Source: Elmis aenea
Lineage: Eukaryota; Arthropoda; Insecta; Coleoptera; Elmidae
DNA length: 64,000 nucleotides
NCBI GenBank assembly: GCA_947652605.1
Contig: OX393579.1
Span: 53,140,970 to 53,204,969 of the forward strand
Direction of reading: 5' to 3'
The translations under genes and the position numbers were made by a program. Each line of letters opens with the position of its first letter. Within the stretch, counting starts at the first letter, position 1. Under the pieces are notes generated by a model that worked only from the letters and a program-made list of their open reading frames with translations, had not been told where the DNA came from and made no database searches. This document shows positions 1 through 13,750 of this stretch, one piece after another.

Positions 1-171
1 TGCAAAACATTTGTATTCCTGTAAAAAGGCGATGGATAAACTGTTCCTGTGATATACAAATCAATAATTAAAACTGTTTAGAAAGAGTCGCTCAAGGAAC
101 ATATGTATTAACTAATGCACGGTATTTTTAGGAAATTATTAAAAATTAAAACCAGCTTATTGAAAGACATA

Positions 172-342
172 TGCAAAACAATTGTATTCCTGTAAAGAGG
201 CGATGGATAAACTGTTCCTGTGATATACAAATCAATAATTAAAATTGTTTAGAAATAGTCGCTCAAGGAACATATGTATTAACTAAAGCACGGTATTTTT
301 AGGAAATTATTAAAAATTAAAACCAGCTCATTGAAAGACATA
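172..342 (+). repeat. Representative 171-bp monomer with landmarks
   Basis: One unit, numbered from 'tgcaaaac' as position 1. It holds palindromes ACAATTGT (7-14) and ACATATGT (99-106), and CATATG straddling the unit junction (168 to 2). Two interlocking inverted repeats are present: aaacaatt (5-12) with aattgttt (72-79), and gttcct (43-48) with aggaac (95-100). A/T-rich tracts fill about 130-151. Commonly variable sites are 9-10, 20 (attcA or attcC), 26, 46, 51 (gtGa or gtCa), 70, 80-81 (tAg, tCg or Cag), 92 (cgcT or cgcA), 114 (taAagc or taTgc), 119 and 149-150. The stretch 99-148 is comparatively constant. I do not recognise the family by name, and no CENP-B-box-like motif is apparent. Confidence 0.9.
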
Positions 343-719
343 TGCAAAACCATTGTATTCATGTAAAGAGGCGATGGATAAACTGTTCCTGTGATATACA
401 AATCAATAATTAAAATTGTTCAGAAATAGTCGCTCAAGGAACATATGTATTAACTAATGCATGGTATTTTTAGGAAATTATTAAAAATTAAAACCAGCTC
501 ATTGAAAGACATATGCAAAAAAATTGTATTCCTGTAAAGAGGCGATGGATAAACTGTTCCTGTGATATACAAATCAATAATTAAAATTGTTCAGAAATAG
601 TCGCTCAAGGAACATATGTATTAACTAAAGCACGGTATTTTTAGGAAATTATTAAAAATTAAAACCAGCTCATTGAAAGACATATGCAAAACAATTGTAT
701 TCATGTAAAGAGGCGATGG

Positions 720-3700
720 ATAAACTGTTCCTGTCATATACAAATCAATAATTGAAATTGTTTCGAAATAGTCGCACAAGGAACATATGTATTAACTAAA
801 GCACGGTATTTTTAGGAAATTATTAAAAATTAAAACCAGCTTATTGAAAGACATATGCAAAACAATTGTATTCATGTAAAGAGGCGATGGATAAACTGTT
901 CCTGTGATATACAAATCAATAATTAAAATTGTTTAGAAATAGTCGCTCAAGGAACATATGTATTAACTAAAGCACGGTATTTTTAGGAAATTATTAAAAA
1001 TTAAAACCAGCTCATTGAAAGACATGTGCAAAACAATTGTATTCCTGTAAAGAGGCGATGGATAAACTGTTCCTGTGATATACAAATCAATAATTAAAAT
1101 TGTTTAGAAATAGTCGCTCAAGGAACATATGTATTAACTAAAGCATGGTATTTTTAGGAAATTATTAAAAATTAAAACCAGCTCATTGAAAGACATATGC
1201 AAAACAATTGTATTCCTGTAAAGAGGCGATGGATAAACTGTTCCTGTGATATACAAATCAATAATTAAAATTGTTTAGAAATAGTCGCTCAAGGAACATA
1301 TGTATTAACTAAAGCACGGTATTTTTAGGAAATTATTAAAAATTAAAACCAGCTCATTGAAAGACATATGCAAAACAATTGTATTCCTGTAAAGAGGCGA
1401 TGGATAAACTGTTCCTGTGATATACAAATCAATAATTAAAATTGTTTAGAAAGAGTCGCTCAAGGAACATATGTATTAACTAATGCACGGTATTTTTAGG
1501 AAATTATTAAAAATTAAAACCAGCTTATTGAAAGACATATGCAAAAAAATTGTATTCCTGTAAAGAGGCGATGGATAAACTGTTCCTGTGATATACAAAT
1601 CAATAATTAAAATTGTTTAAAAAAAGTCGCTCAAGGAACATATGTATTAACTAAAGCACGGTATTTTTAGGAAATTATTAAAAATTAAAACCAGCTCATT
1701 GAAAGACATATGCATAACAATTGTATTCATGTAAAGAGGCGATGGATAAACTGTTCCTGTGATATACAAATCAATAATTGAAATTGTTTAGAAATAGTCG
1801 CTCAAGGAACATATGTATTAACTAAAGCACGGTATTTTTAGGAAATTATTAAAAATTAATGCCAGCTCATTGAAAGACATATGCAAAACAATTGTATTCA
1901 TGTAAAGAGGCGATGGATAAACTGTTTCTGTGATATACAAATCAATAATTAAAATTGTTTAGAAATAGTCGCTCAAGGAACATATGTATTAACTAAAGCA
2001 CGGTATTTTTAGGAAATTATTAAAAATTAAAACCAGCTCATTGAAAGACATATGCAAAACAATTGTATTCATGTAAAGAGGCGATGGATAAACTGTTCCT
2101 GTGATATACAAATCAATAATTAAAATTGTTTCGAAATAGTCGCTCAAGGAACATATGTATTAACTAAAGCACGGTATTTTTAGGAAATTATTAAAAATTA
2201 AAACCAGCTCATTGAAAGACATATGCAAAACAATTGTATTCATGTAAAGAGGCGATGGATAAACTGTTCCTGTGATATACAAATCAATAATTAAAATTGT
2301 TTAGAAATAGTCGCTCAAGGAACATATGTATTAACTAAAGCACGGTATTTTTAGGAAATTATTAAAAATTAAAACCAGCTCATTGAAAGACATATGCAAA
2401 ACAATTGTATTCATGTAAAGAGGCGATGGATAAACTGTTTCTGTGACATACAAATCAATATTTAAAATTGTTCAGAAATAGTCGCTCAAGGAACATATGT
2501 ATTAACTAAAGCACGGTATTTTTAGGAAATTATTAAAAATTAAAACCAGCTCATTGAAAGACATATGCAAAACAATTGTATTCATGTAAAGAGGCAATGG
2601 ATAAACTGTTCCTGTCATATACAAATCAATAATTAAAACTGTTTAGAAATAGTCGCTCAAGGAACATATGTATTAACTAAAGCACGGTATTTTTAGGAAA
2701 TTATTAAAAATTAAAACCAGCTCATTGAAAGACATATGCAAAACAATTGTATTCATGTAAAGAGGCGATGGATAAACTGTTCCTGTGATATACAAATCAA
2801 TAATTAAAATTGTTTCGAAATAGTCGCTCAAGGAACATATGTATTAACTAAAGCACGGTATTTTTAGGAAATTATTAAAAATTTAAACCAGCTCATTGAA
2901 AGACATATGCAAAACAATTGTATTCATGTAAAGAGGCGATAAATAAACTGTTCCTGTGATATACAAATCAATAATTAAAATTGTTTCGAAATAGTCGCTC
3001 AAGGAACATATGTATTAACTAAAGCACGGTATTTTTAGGAAATTATTAAAAATTAAAACCAGCTCATTGAAAGACATATGCAAAACCATTGTATTCATGT
3101 AAAGAGGCGATGGATATACTGTTCCTGTCATATACAAATCAATAATTAAAATTGTTTAGAAATAGTCGCTCAAGGAACATATTTATTAACTAATGCACGG
3201 TATTTTTAGGAAATTATTAAAAATTAAAACCAGCTCAGTGAAAGACATATGCAAAACCATTGTATTCCTGTAAAGAGGCGATGGATAAACTGTTCCTGTC
3301 ATATACAAATCAATAATTGAAATTGTTTCGAAATAGTCGCACAAGGAACATATGTATTAACTAAAGCACGGTATTTTTAGGAAATTATTAAAAATTAAAA
3401 CCAGCTTATTGAAAGACATATGCAAAACAATTGTATTCATGTAAAGAGGCGATGGATAAACTGTTCCTGTGATATACAAATCAATAATTAAAATTGTTTA
3501 GAAATAGTCGCTCAAGGAACATATGTATTAACTAAAGCACGGTATTTTTAGGAAATTATTAAAAATTAAAACCAGCTCATTGAAAGACATATGCAAAACA
3601 ATTGTATTCCTGTAAAGAGGCGATAGATAAACTGTTCCTGTGATATACAAATCAATAATTAAAATTGTTTAGAAATAGTCGCTCAAGGAACATATGTATT

Positions 3701-5785
3701 AACTAAAGCATGGTATTTTTAGGATATTATTAAACATTAAAACCAGCTCATTGAAAGACATATGCAAAACAATTGTATTCCTGTAAAGAGGCGATGGATA
3801 AACTGTTCCTGTGATATACAAATCAATAATTAAAATTGTTTAGAAATAGTCGCTCAAGGAACATATGTATTAACTAAAGCACGGTATTTTTAGGAAATTA
3901 TTAAAAATTAAAACCAGCTCATTGAAAGACATATGCAAAACAATTGTATTCCTGTAAAAAGGCGATGGATAAACTGTTCCTGTGATATACAAATCAATAA
4001 TTAAAATTGTTTAGAAAGAGTCGCTCAAGGAACATATGTATTAACTAATGCACGGTATTTTTAGGAAATTATTAAAAATTAAAACCAGCTTATTGAAAGA
4101 CATATGCAAAAAAATTGTATTCCTGTAAAGAGGCGATGGATAAACTGTTCCTGTGATATACAAATCAATAATTAAAATTGTTTAAAAATAGTCGCTCAAG
4201 GAACATATGTATTAACTAAAGCACGGTATTTTTAGGAAATTATTAAAAATTAAAACCAGCTCATTGAAAGACATATGCAAAACAATTGTATTCATGTAAA
4301 GAGGCGATGGATAAACTGTTCCTGTGATATACAAATCAATAATTAAAACTGTTTCGAAATAGTCGCACAAGGAACATATGTATTAACTAAAGCACGGTAT
4401 TTTTAGGAAATTATTAAAAATTAATGCCAGCTCATTGTAAGACATATGCAAAACAATTGTATTCATGTAAAGAGGCGATGGATAAACTGTTTCTGTGATA
4501 TACAAATCAATAATTAAAATGGTTTAGAAATAGTCGCTCAAGGAACATATGTATTAACTAAAGCACGGTATTTTTAGGAAATTATTAAAAATTAAAACCA
4601 GCTCATTGAAAGACATATGCAAAACAATTGTATTCATGTAAAGAGGCGATGGATAAACTGTTCCTGTGATATACAAATCAATAATTAAAATTGTTTCGAA
4701 ATAGTCGCTCAAGGAACATATGTATTAACTAAAGCACGGTATTTTTAGGAAATTATTAAAAATTAAAACCAGCTCATTGAAAGACATATGCAAAACAATT
4801 GAATTCCTGTAAAGAGGCGATGGATAAACTGTTCCTGTGATATACAAATCAATAATTAAAATTGTTTAGAAATAGTCGCTCAAGGAACATATGTATTAAC
4901 TAAAGCACGGTATTTTTAGGAAATTATTAAAAATTAAAACCAGCTCATTGAAAGACATATGCAAAACAATTGTATTCATGTAAAGAGGCGATAGATAAAC
5001 TGTTTCTGTGACATACAAATCAATAATTAAAATTGTTCAGAAATAGTCGCTCAAGGAACATATGTATTAACTAAAGCACGGTATTTTTATGAAATTATTA
5101 AAAATTAAAACCAGCTCATTGAAAGACATATGCAAAACAATTGTATTCATGTAAAGAGGCGATGGATAAACTGTTCCTGTGATATACAAATCAATAATTA
5201 AAATTGTTTTGAAATAGTCGCTCAAGGAACATATGTATTAACTAAAGCACGGTATTTTTAGGAAATTATTAAAAATTAAAACCAGCTCATTGAAAGACAT
5301 ATGCAAAACAATTTTATTCATGTAAAGAGGCGATGGATAAACTGTTCCTGTGATATACAAATCAATAATTAAAATTGTTTAGAAATAGTCGCTCAAGGAA
5401 CATATGTATTAACTAAAGCACGGTATTTTTAGGAAATTATTAAAAATTAAAACCAGCTCATTGAAAGACATATGCAAAACAATTGTATTCATGTAAAGAG
5501 GCGATAAATAAACTGTTCCTGTGATATACAAATCAATAATTAAAATTGTTTCGAAATAGTCGCTCAAGGAACATATGTATTAACTAAAGCACGGTATTTT
5601 TAGGAAATTATTAAAAATTAAAACCAGCTCATTGAAAGACATATGCAAAACAATTGTATTCATGTAAAGAGGCGATGGATATACTGTTCCTGTCATATAC
5701 AAATCAATAATTAAAATTGTTTAGAAATAGTCGCTCAAGGAACATATGTATTAACTAAAGCACGGTGTTTTTAGAAAATTATTAA
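720..5785 (+). repeat. 2565-bp (15-monomer) duplication inside 7015-bp copy 1
   Basis: Rare variants recur 2565 bp apart: 'ctgtcatata' at 731 and 3296, 'gcatgg' at 1143 and 3708, 'aatgcc' near 1858 and 4423, 'gacata' in the tttctgtg variant at 2445 and 5010, 'gataaat' at 2938 and 5503, and 'gatatact' at 3113 and 5678. The two halves, roughly 720-3285 and 3285-5785, are similar but not identical. For example, 2460 reads 'aatattta' where the other half reads 'aataatta'. The 15-mer duplication is therefore older than the near-perfect 7015-bp duplication that contains it. The remaining 11 monomers of the 41-mer lie outside it. Confidence 0.82.
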
Positions 5786-6719
5786 AAATTAATACCAGCT
5801 CATTGATAGACATATGCAAAACAATTGTATTCATGTAAAGAGGCGATGGATAAACTGTTCCTGTGATATACAAATCAATAATTAAAATTGTTCAGAAATA
5901 GTCGCTCAAGGAACATATGTATTAACTAATGCACGGTATTTTTAGGAAATTATTAAAAATTAAAACCAGCTCAGTAAAAGACATATGCAAAACAATTGTA
6001 TTCATGTAAAGAGGCGATGGATAAACTGTTCCTGTGATATACAAATCAATAATTAAAATTGTTTAGAAATAGTCGCTCAAGAAACATATGTATTAACTAA
6101 AGCACGGTATTTTTAGGAAATTATTAAAAATTAAAACCAGCTCATTGAAAGACATATGCAAAACAATTGTATTCCTGTAAAGAGGCGATGGATAAACTGT
6201 TCCTGTGATATACAAATCAATAATTAAATCTGTTTAGAAATAGTCGCTCAAGGAACATTTGTATTAACTAAAGCACGGTATTTTTAGGAAATTATTAAAA
6301 ATTAAAACCAGCTCATTGAAAGACATATGCAAAACAATTGTATTCATGTAAAGAGGCGATGGATAAACTGTTTCTGTGATATACAAATCAATAATTAAAA
6401 TTGTTTAGAAATAGTCGCACAAGGAACATATGTATTAACTAAAGCACGGTATTTTTAGGAAATTATTAAAAATTAAAACCAGCTCATTGAAAGACATATG
6501 CAAAACAATTGTATTCCTGTAAAGAGGCGATGGATAAACTGTTCCTGTGATATACAAATCAATAATTAAAATTGTTTAGAAATAGTCGCACAAGGAACAT
6601 ATGTATTAACTAAAGCACGGTATTTTTAGGAAATTATTAAAAATTAAAACCAGCTCATTGAAAGACATATGCAAAACAATTGTATTCATGTAAAGAGGCG
6701 ATGAATAAACTGTTCCTGT

Positions 6720-6735
6720 GATATACATACAAATC
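6720..6735 (+). repeat. 4-nt length variant of the monomer (first copy)
   Basis: The normal 'gatatacaaatc' reads 'gatatacatacaaatc' here, a +4 gain after monomer position 56, most simply a local duplication of 'atac'. It is one of the few indels in the array and serves as a marker, recurring at 13735-13750 (offset 7015) and 27418-27433 (offset 13683). The same monomer also carries 'tagttgctcaaag', and those changes travel with it. Confidence 0.93.
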
Positions 6736-7734
6736 AATAATTAAAATTGTTCAGAAATAGTTGCTCAAAGAACATATGTATTAACTAATGCACGGTATTT
6801 TTAGGAAATTATTAAAAATTAAAACCAGCTCATTGAAAGACATATGCAAAACAATTGTATTCCTGTAAAGAGGCGATGGATAAACTGTTCCTGTGATATA
6901 CAAATCAATAATTAAAATTGTTTAGAAATAGTCGCTCAAGGAACATATGTATTAACTAAAGCACGGTATTTTTAGGAAATTATTAAAAATTAATACCAGC
7001 TCATTGAAAGACATATGCAAAACATTTGTATTCCTGTAAAAAGGCGATGGATAAACTGTTCCTGTGATATACAAATCAATAATTAAAACTGTTTAGAAAG
7101 AGTCGCTCAAGGAACATATGTATTAACTAATGCACGGTATTTTTAGGAAATTATTAAAAATTAAAACCAGCTTATTGAAAGACATATGCAAAACAATTGT
7201 ATTCCTGTAAAGAGGCGATGGATAAACTGTTCCTGTGATATACAAATCAATAATTAAAATTGTTTAGAAATAGTCGCTCAAGGAACATATGTATTAACTA
7301 AAGCACGGTATTTTTAGGAAATTATTAAAAATTAAAACCAGCTCATTGAAAGACATATGCAAAACCATTGTATTCATGTAAAGAGGCGATGGATAAACTG
7401 TTCCTGTGATATACAAATCAATAATTAAAATTGTTCAGAAATAGTCGCTCAAGGAACATATGTATTAACTAATGCATGGTATTTTTAGGAAATTATTAAA
7501 AATTAAAACCAGCTCATTGAAAGACATATGCAAAAAAATTGTATTCCTGTAAAGAGGCGATGGATAAACTGTTCCTGTGATATACAAATCAATAATTAAA
7601 ATTGTTCAGAAATAGTCGCTCAAGGAACATATGTATTAACTAAAGCACGGTATTTTTAGGAAATTATTAAAAATTAAAACCAGCTCATTGAAAGACATAT
7701 GCAAAACAATTGTATTCATGTAAAGAGGCGATGG

Positions 7735-10700
7735 ATAAACTGTTCCTGTCATATACAAATCAATAATTGAAATTGTTTCGAAATAGTCGCACAAGGAACA
7801 TATGTATTAACTAAAGCACGGTATTTTTAGGAAATTATTAAAAATTAAAACCAGCTTATTGAAAGACATATGCAAAACAATTGTATTCATGTAAAGAGGC
7901 GATGGATAAACTGTTCCTGTGATATACAAATCAATAATTAAAATTGTTTAGAAATAGTCGCTCAAGGAACATATGTATTAACTAAAGCACGGTATTTTTA
8001 GGAAATTATTAAAAATTAAAACCAGCTCATTGAAAGACATGTGCAAAACAATTGTATTCCTGTAAAGAGGCGATGGATAAACTGTTCCTGTGATATACAA
8101 ATCAATAATTAAAATTGTTTAGAAATAGTCGCTCAAGGAACATATGTATTAACTAAAGCATGGTATTTTTAGGAAATTATTAAAAATTAAAACCAGCTCA
8201 TTGAAAGACATATGCAAAACAATTGTATTCCTGTAAAGAGGCGATGGATAAACTGTTCCTGTGATATACAAATCAATAATTAAAATTGTTTAGAAATAGT
8301 CGCTCAAGGAACATATGTATTAACTAAAGCACGGTATTTTTAGGAAATTATTAAAAATTAAAACCAGCTCATTGAAAGACATATGCAAAACAATTGTATT
8401 CCTGTAAAGAGGCGATGGATAAACTGTTCCTGTGATATACAAATCAATAATTAAAATTGTTTAGAAAGAGTCGCTCAAGGAACATATGTATTAACTAATG
8501 CACGGTATTTTTAGGAAATTATTAAAAATTAAAACCAGCTTATTGAAAGACATATGCAAAAAAATTGTATTCCTGTAAAGAGGCGATGGATAAACTGTTC
8601 CTGTGATATACAAATCAATAATTAAAATTGTTTAAAAAAAGTCGCTCAAGGAACATATGTATTAACTAAAGCACGGTATTTTTAGGAAATTATTAAAAAT
8701 TAAAACCAGCTCATTGAAAGACATATGCATAACAATTGTATTCATGTAAAGAGGCGATGGATAAACTGTTCCTGTGATATACAAATCAATAATTGAAATT
8801 GTTTAGAAATAGTCGCTCAAGGAACATATGTATTAACTAAAGCACGGTATTTTTAGGAAATTATTAAAAATTAATGCCAGCTCATTGAAAGACATATGCA
8901 AAACAATTGTATTCATGTAAAGAGGCGATGGATAAACTGTTTCTGTGATATACAAATCAATAATTAAAATTGTTTAGAAATAGTCGCTCAAGGAACATAT
9001 GTATTAACTAAAGCACGGTATTTTTAGGAAATTATTAAAAATTAAAACCAGCTCATTGAAAGACATATGCAAAACAATTGTATTCATGTAAAGAGGCGAT
9101 GGATAAACTGTTCCTGTGATATACAAATCAATAATTAAAATTGTTTCGAAATAGTCGCTCAAGGAACATATGTATTAACTAAAGCACGGTATTTTTAGGA
9201 AATTATTAAAAATTAAAACCAGCTCATTGAAAGACATATGCAAAACAATTGTATTCATGTAAAGAGGCGATGGATAAACTGTTCCTGTGATATACAAATC
9301 AATAATTAAAATTGTTTAGAAATAGTCGCTCAAGGAACATATGTATTAACTAAAGCACGGTATTTTTAGGAAATTATTAAAAATTAAAACCAGCTCATTG
9401 AAAGACATATGCAAAACAATTGTATTCATGTAAAGAGGCGATGGATAAACTGTTTCTGTGACATACAAATCAATATTTAAAATTGTTCAGAAATAGTCGC
9501 TCAAGGAACATATGTATTAACTAAAGCACGGTATTTTTAGGAAATTATTAAAAATTAAAACCAGCTCATTGAAAGACATATGCAAAACAATTGTATTCAT
9601 GTAAAGAGGCAATGGATAAACTGTTCCTGTCATATACAAATCAATAATTAAAACTGTTTAGAAATAGTCGCTCAAGGAACATATGTATTAACTAAAGCAC
9701 GGTATTTTTAGGAAATTATTAAAAATTAAAACCAGCTCATTGAAAGACATATGCAAAACAATTGTATTCATGTAAAGAGGCGATGGATAAACTGTTCCTG
9801 TGATATACAAATCAATAATTAAAATTGTTTCGAAATAGTCGCTCAAGGAACATATGTATTAACTAAAGCACGGTATTTTTAGGAAATTATTAAAAATTTA
9901 AACCAGCTCATTGAAAGACATATGCAAAACAATTGTATTCATGTAAAGAGGCGATAAATAAACTGTTCCTGTGATATACAAATCAATAATTAAAATTGTT
10001 TCGAAATAGTCGCTCAAGGAACATATGTATTAACTAAAGCACGGTATTTTTAGGAAATTATTAAAAATTAAAACCAGCTCATTGAAAGACATATGCAAAA
10101 CCATTGTATTCATGTAAAGAGGCGATGGATATACTGTTCCTGTCATATACAAATCAATAATTAAAATTGTTTAGAAATAGTCGCTCAAGGAACATATTTA
10201 TTAACTAATGCACGGTATTTTTAGGAAATTATTAAAAATTAAAACCAGCTCAGTGAAAGACATATGCAAAACCATTGTATTCCTGTAAAGAGGCGATGGA
10301 TAAACTGTTCCTGTCATATACAAATCAATAATTGAAATTGTTTCGAAATAGTCGCACAAGGAACATATGTATTAACTAAAGCACGGTATTTTTAGGAAAT
10401 TATTAAAAATTAAAACCAGCTTATTGAAAGACATATGCAAAACAATTGTATTCATGTAAAGAGGCGATGGATAAACTGTTCCTGTGATATACAAATCAAT
10501 AATTAAAATTGTTTAGAAATAGTCGCTCAAGGAACATATGTATTAACTAAAGCACGGTATTTTTAGGAAATTATTAAAAATTAAAACCAGCTCATTGAAA
10601 GACATATGCAAAACAATTGTATTCCTGTAAAGAGGCGATAGATAAACTGTTCCTGTGATATACAAATCAATAATTAAAATTGTTTAGAAATAGTCGCTCA

Positions 10701-12800
10701 AGGAACATATGTATTAACTAAAGCATGGTATTTTTAGGATATTATTAAACATTAAAACCAGCTCATTGAAAGACATATGCAAAACAATTGTATTCCTGTA
10801 AAGAGGCGATGGATAAACTGTTCCTGTGATATACAAATCAATAATTAAAATTGTTTAGAAATAGTCGCTCAAGGAACATATGTATTAACTAAAGCACGGT
10901 ATTTTTAGGAAATTATTAAAAATTAAAACCAGCTCATTGAAAGACATATGCAAAACAATTGTATTCCTGTAAAAAGGCGATGGATAAACTGTTCCTGTGA
11001 TATACAAATCAATAATTAAAATTGTTTAGAAAGAGTCGCTCAAGGAACATATGTATTAACTAATGCACGGTATTTTTAGGAAATTATTAAAAATTAAAAC
11101 CAGCTTATTGAAAGACATATGCAAAAAAATTGTATTCCTGTAAAGAGGCGATGGATAAACTGTTCCTGTGATATACAAATCAATAATTAAAATTGTTTAA
11201 AAATAGTCGCTCAAGGAACATATGTATTAACTAAAGCACGGTATTTTTAGGAAATTATTAAAAATTAAAACCAGCTCATTGAAAGACATATGCAAAACAA
11301 TTGTATTCATGTAAAGAGGCGATGGATAAACTGTTCCTGTGATATACAAATCAATAATTAAAACTGTTTCGAAATAGTCGCACAAGGAACATATGTATTA
11401 ACTAAAGCACGGTATTTTTAGGAAATTATTAAAAATTAATGCCAGCTCATTGTAAGACATATGCAAAACAATTGTATTCATGTAAAGAGGCGATGGATAA
11501 ACTGTTTCTGTGATATACAAATCAATAATTAAAATGGTTTAGAAATAGTCGCTCAAGGAACATATGTATTAACTAAAGCACGGTATTTTTAGGAAATTAT
11601 TAAAAATTAAAACCAGCTCATTGAAAGACATATGCAAAACAATTGTATTCATGTAAAGAGGCGATGGATAAACTGTTCCTGTGATATACAAATCAATAAT
11701 TAAAATTGTTTCGAAATAGTCGCTCAAGGAACATATGTATTAACTAAAGCACGGTATTTTTAGGAAATTATTAAAAATTAAAACCAGCTCATTGAAAGAC
11801 ATATGCAAAACAATTGAATTCCTGTAAAGAGGCGATGGATAAACTGTTCCTGTGATATACAAATCAATAATTAAAATTGTTTAGAAATAGTCGCTCAAGG
11901 AACATATGTATTAACTAAAGCACGGTATTTTTAGGAAATTATTAAAAATTAAAACCAGCTCATTGAAAGACATATGCAAAACAATTGTATTCATGTAAAG
12001 AGGCGATAGATAAACTGTTTCTGTGACATACAAATCAATAATTAAAATTGTTCAGAAATAGTCGCTCAAGGAACATATGTATTAACTAAAGCACGGTATT
12101 TTTATGAAATTATTAAAAATTAAAACCAGCTCATTGAAAGACATATGCAAAACAATTGTATTCATGTAAAGAGGCGATGGATAAACTGTTCCTGTGATAT
12201 ACAAATCAATAATTAAAATTGTTTTGAAATAGTCGCTCAAGGAACATATGTATTAACTAAAGCACGGTATTTTTAGGAAATTATTAAAAATTAAAACCAG
12301 CTCATTGAAAGACATATGCAAAACAATTTTATTCATGTAAAGAGGCGATGGATAAACTGTTCCTGTGATATACAAATCAATAATTAAAATTGTTTAGAAA
12401 TAGTCGCTCAAGGAACATATGTATTAACTAAAGCACGGTATTTTTAGGAAATTATTAAAAATTAAAACCAGCTCATTGAAAGACATATGCAAAACAATTG
12501 TATTCATGTAAAGAGGCGATAAATAAACTGTTCCTGTGATATACAAATCAATAATTAAAATTGTTTCGAAATAGTCGCTCAAGGAACATATGTATTAACT
12601 AAAGCACGGTATTTTTAGGAAATTATTAAAAATTAAAACCAGCTCATTGAAAGACATATGCAAAACAATTGTATTCATGTAAAGAGGCGATGGATATACT
12701 GTTCCTGTCATATACAAATCAATAATTAAAATTGTTTAGAAATAGTCGCTCAAGGAACATATGTATTAACTAAAGCACGGTGTTTTTAGAAAATTATTAA
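7735..12800 (+). repeat. 2565-bp (15-monomer) duplication inside 7015-bp copy 2
   Basis: The same 15-monomer internal duplication carried in the second 7015-bp copy. Halves are roughly 7735-10300 and 10300-12800. All landmarks of the first copy are displaced by 7015 bp, for example the 'gatatact' variant at 10128 and 12693. Confidence 0.8.
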
Positions 12801-13734
12801 AAATTAATACCAGCTCATTGATAGACATATGCAAAACAATTGTATTCATGTAAAGAGGCGATGGATAAACTGTTCCTGTGATATACAAATCAATAATTAA
12901 AATTGTTCAGAAATAGTCGCTCAAGGAACATATGTATTAACTAATGCACGGTATTTTTAGGAAATTATTAAAAATTAAAACCAGCTCAGTAAAAGACATA
13001 TGCAAAACAATTGTATTCATGTAAAGAGGCGATGGATAAACTGTTCCTGTGATATACAAATCAATAATTAAAATTGTTTAGAAATAGTCGCTCAAGAAAC
13101 ATATGTATTAACTAAAGCACGGTATTTTTAGGAAATTATTAAAAATTAAAACCAGCTCATTGAAAGACATATGCAAAACAATTGTATTCCTGTAAAGAGG
13201 CGATGGATAAACTGTTCCTGTGATATACAAATCAATAATTAAATCTGTTTAGAAATAGTCGCTCAAGGAACATTTGTATTAACTAAAGCACGGTATTTTT
13301 AGGAAATTATTAAAAATTAAAACCAGCTCATTGAAAGACATATGCAAAACAATTGTATTCATGTAAAGAGGCGATGGATAAACTGTTTCTGTGATATACA
13401 AATCAATAATTAAAATTGTTTAGAAATAGTCGCACAAGGAACATATGTATTAACTAAAGCACGGTATTTTTAGGAAATTATTAAAAATTAAAACCAGCTC
13501 ATTGAAAGACATATGCAAAACAATTGTATTCCTGTAAAGAGGCGATGGATAAACTGTTCCTGTGATATACAAATCAATAATTAAAATTGTTTAGAAATAG
13601 TCGCACAAGGAACATATGTATTAACTAAAGCACGGTATTTTTAGGAAATTATTAAAAATTAAAACCAGCTCATTGAAAGACATATGCAAAACAATTGTAT
13701 TCATGTAAAGAGGCGATGAATAAACTGTTCCTGT

Positions 13735-13750
13735 GATATACATACAAATC
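13735..13750 (+). repeat. 4-nt length variant of the monomer (second copy)
   Basis: Identical to the variant at 6720-6735 and displaced by the 7015-bp higher-order period. Confidence 0.93.

Larger units (their letters stand above)
1..7015 (+). repeat. 7015-bp higher-order repeat, copy 1
   Basis: A unit of 41 monomers plus a 4-nt insertion (41 x 171 + 4 = 7015). Landmarks recur exactly 7015 bp later: the 'acatttgtattcctgtaaaaagg' variant region at 7 and 7022, 'catgtgc' at 1023 and 8038, 'ttgaattcc' at 4799 and 11814, and the 'catacata'-type insertion at 6726 and 13741. I found no difference between the copies at the sites compared until about 6994/14009. Such identity over 7 kb, while neighbouring monomers differ at many sites, shows that the amplified unit was the 41-mer rather than the monomer. 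The true boundaries cannot be fixed because the window opens inside the array. Confidence 0.9.
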
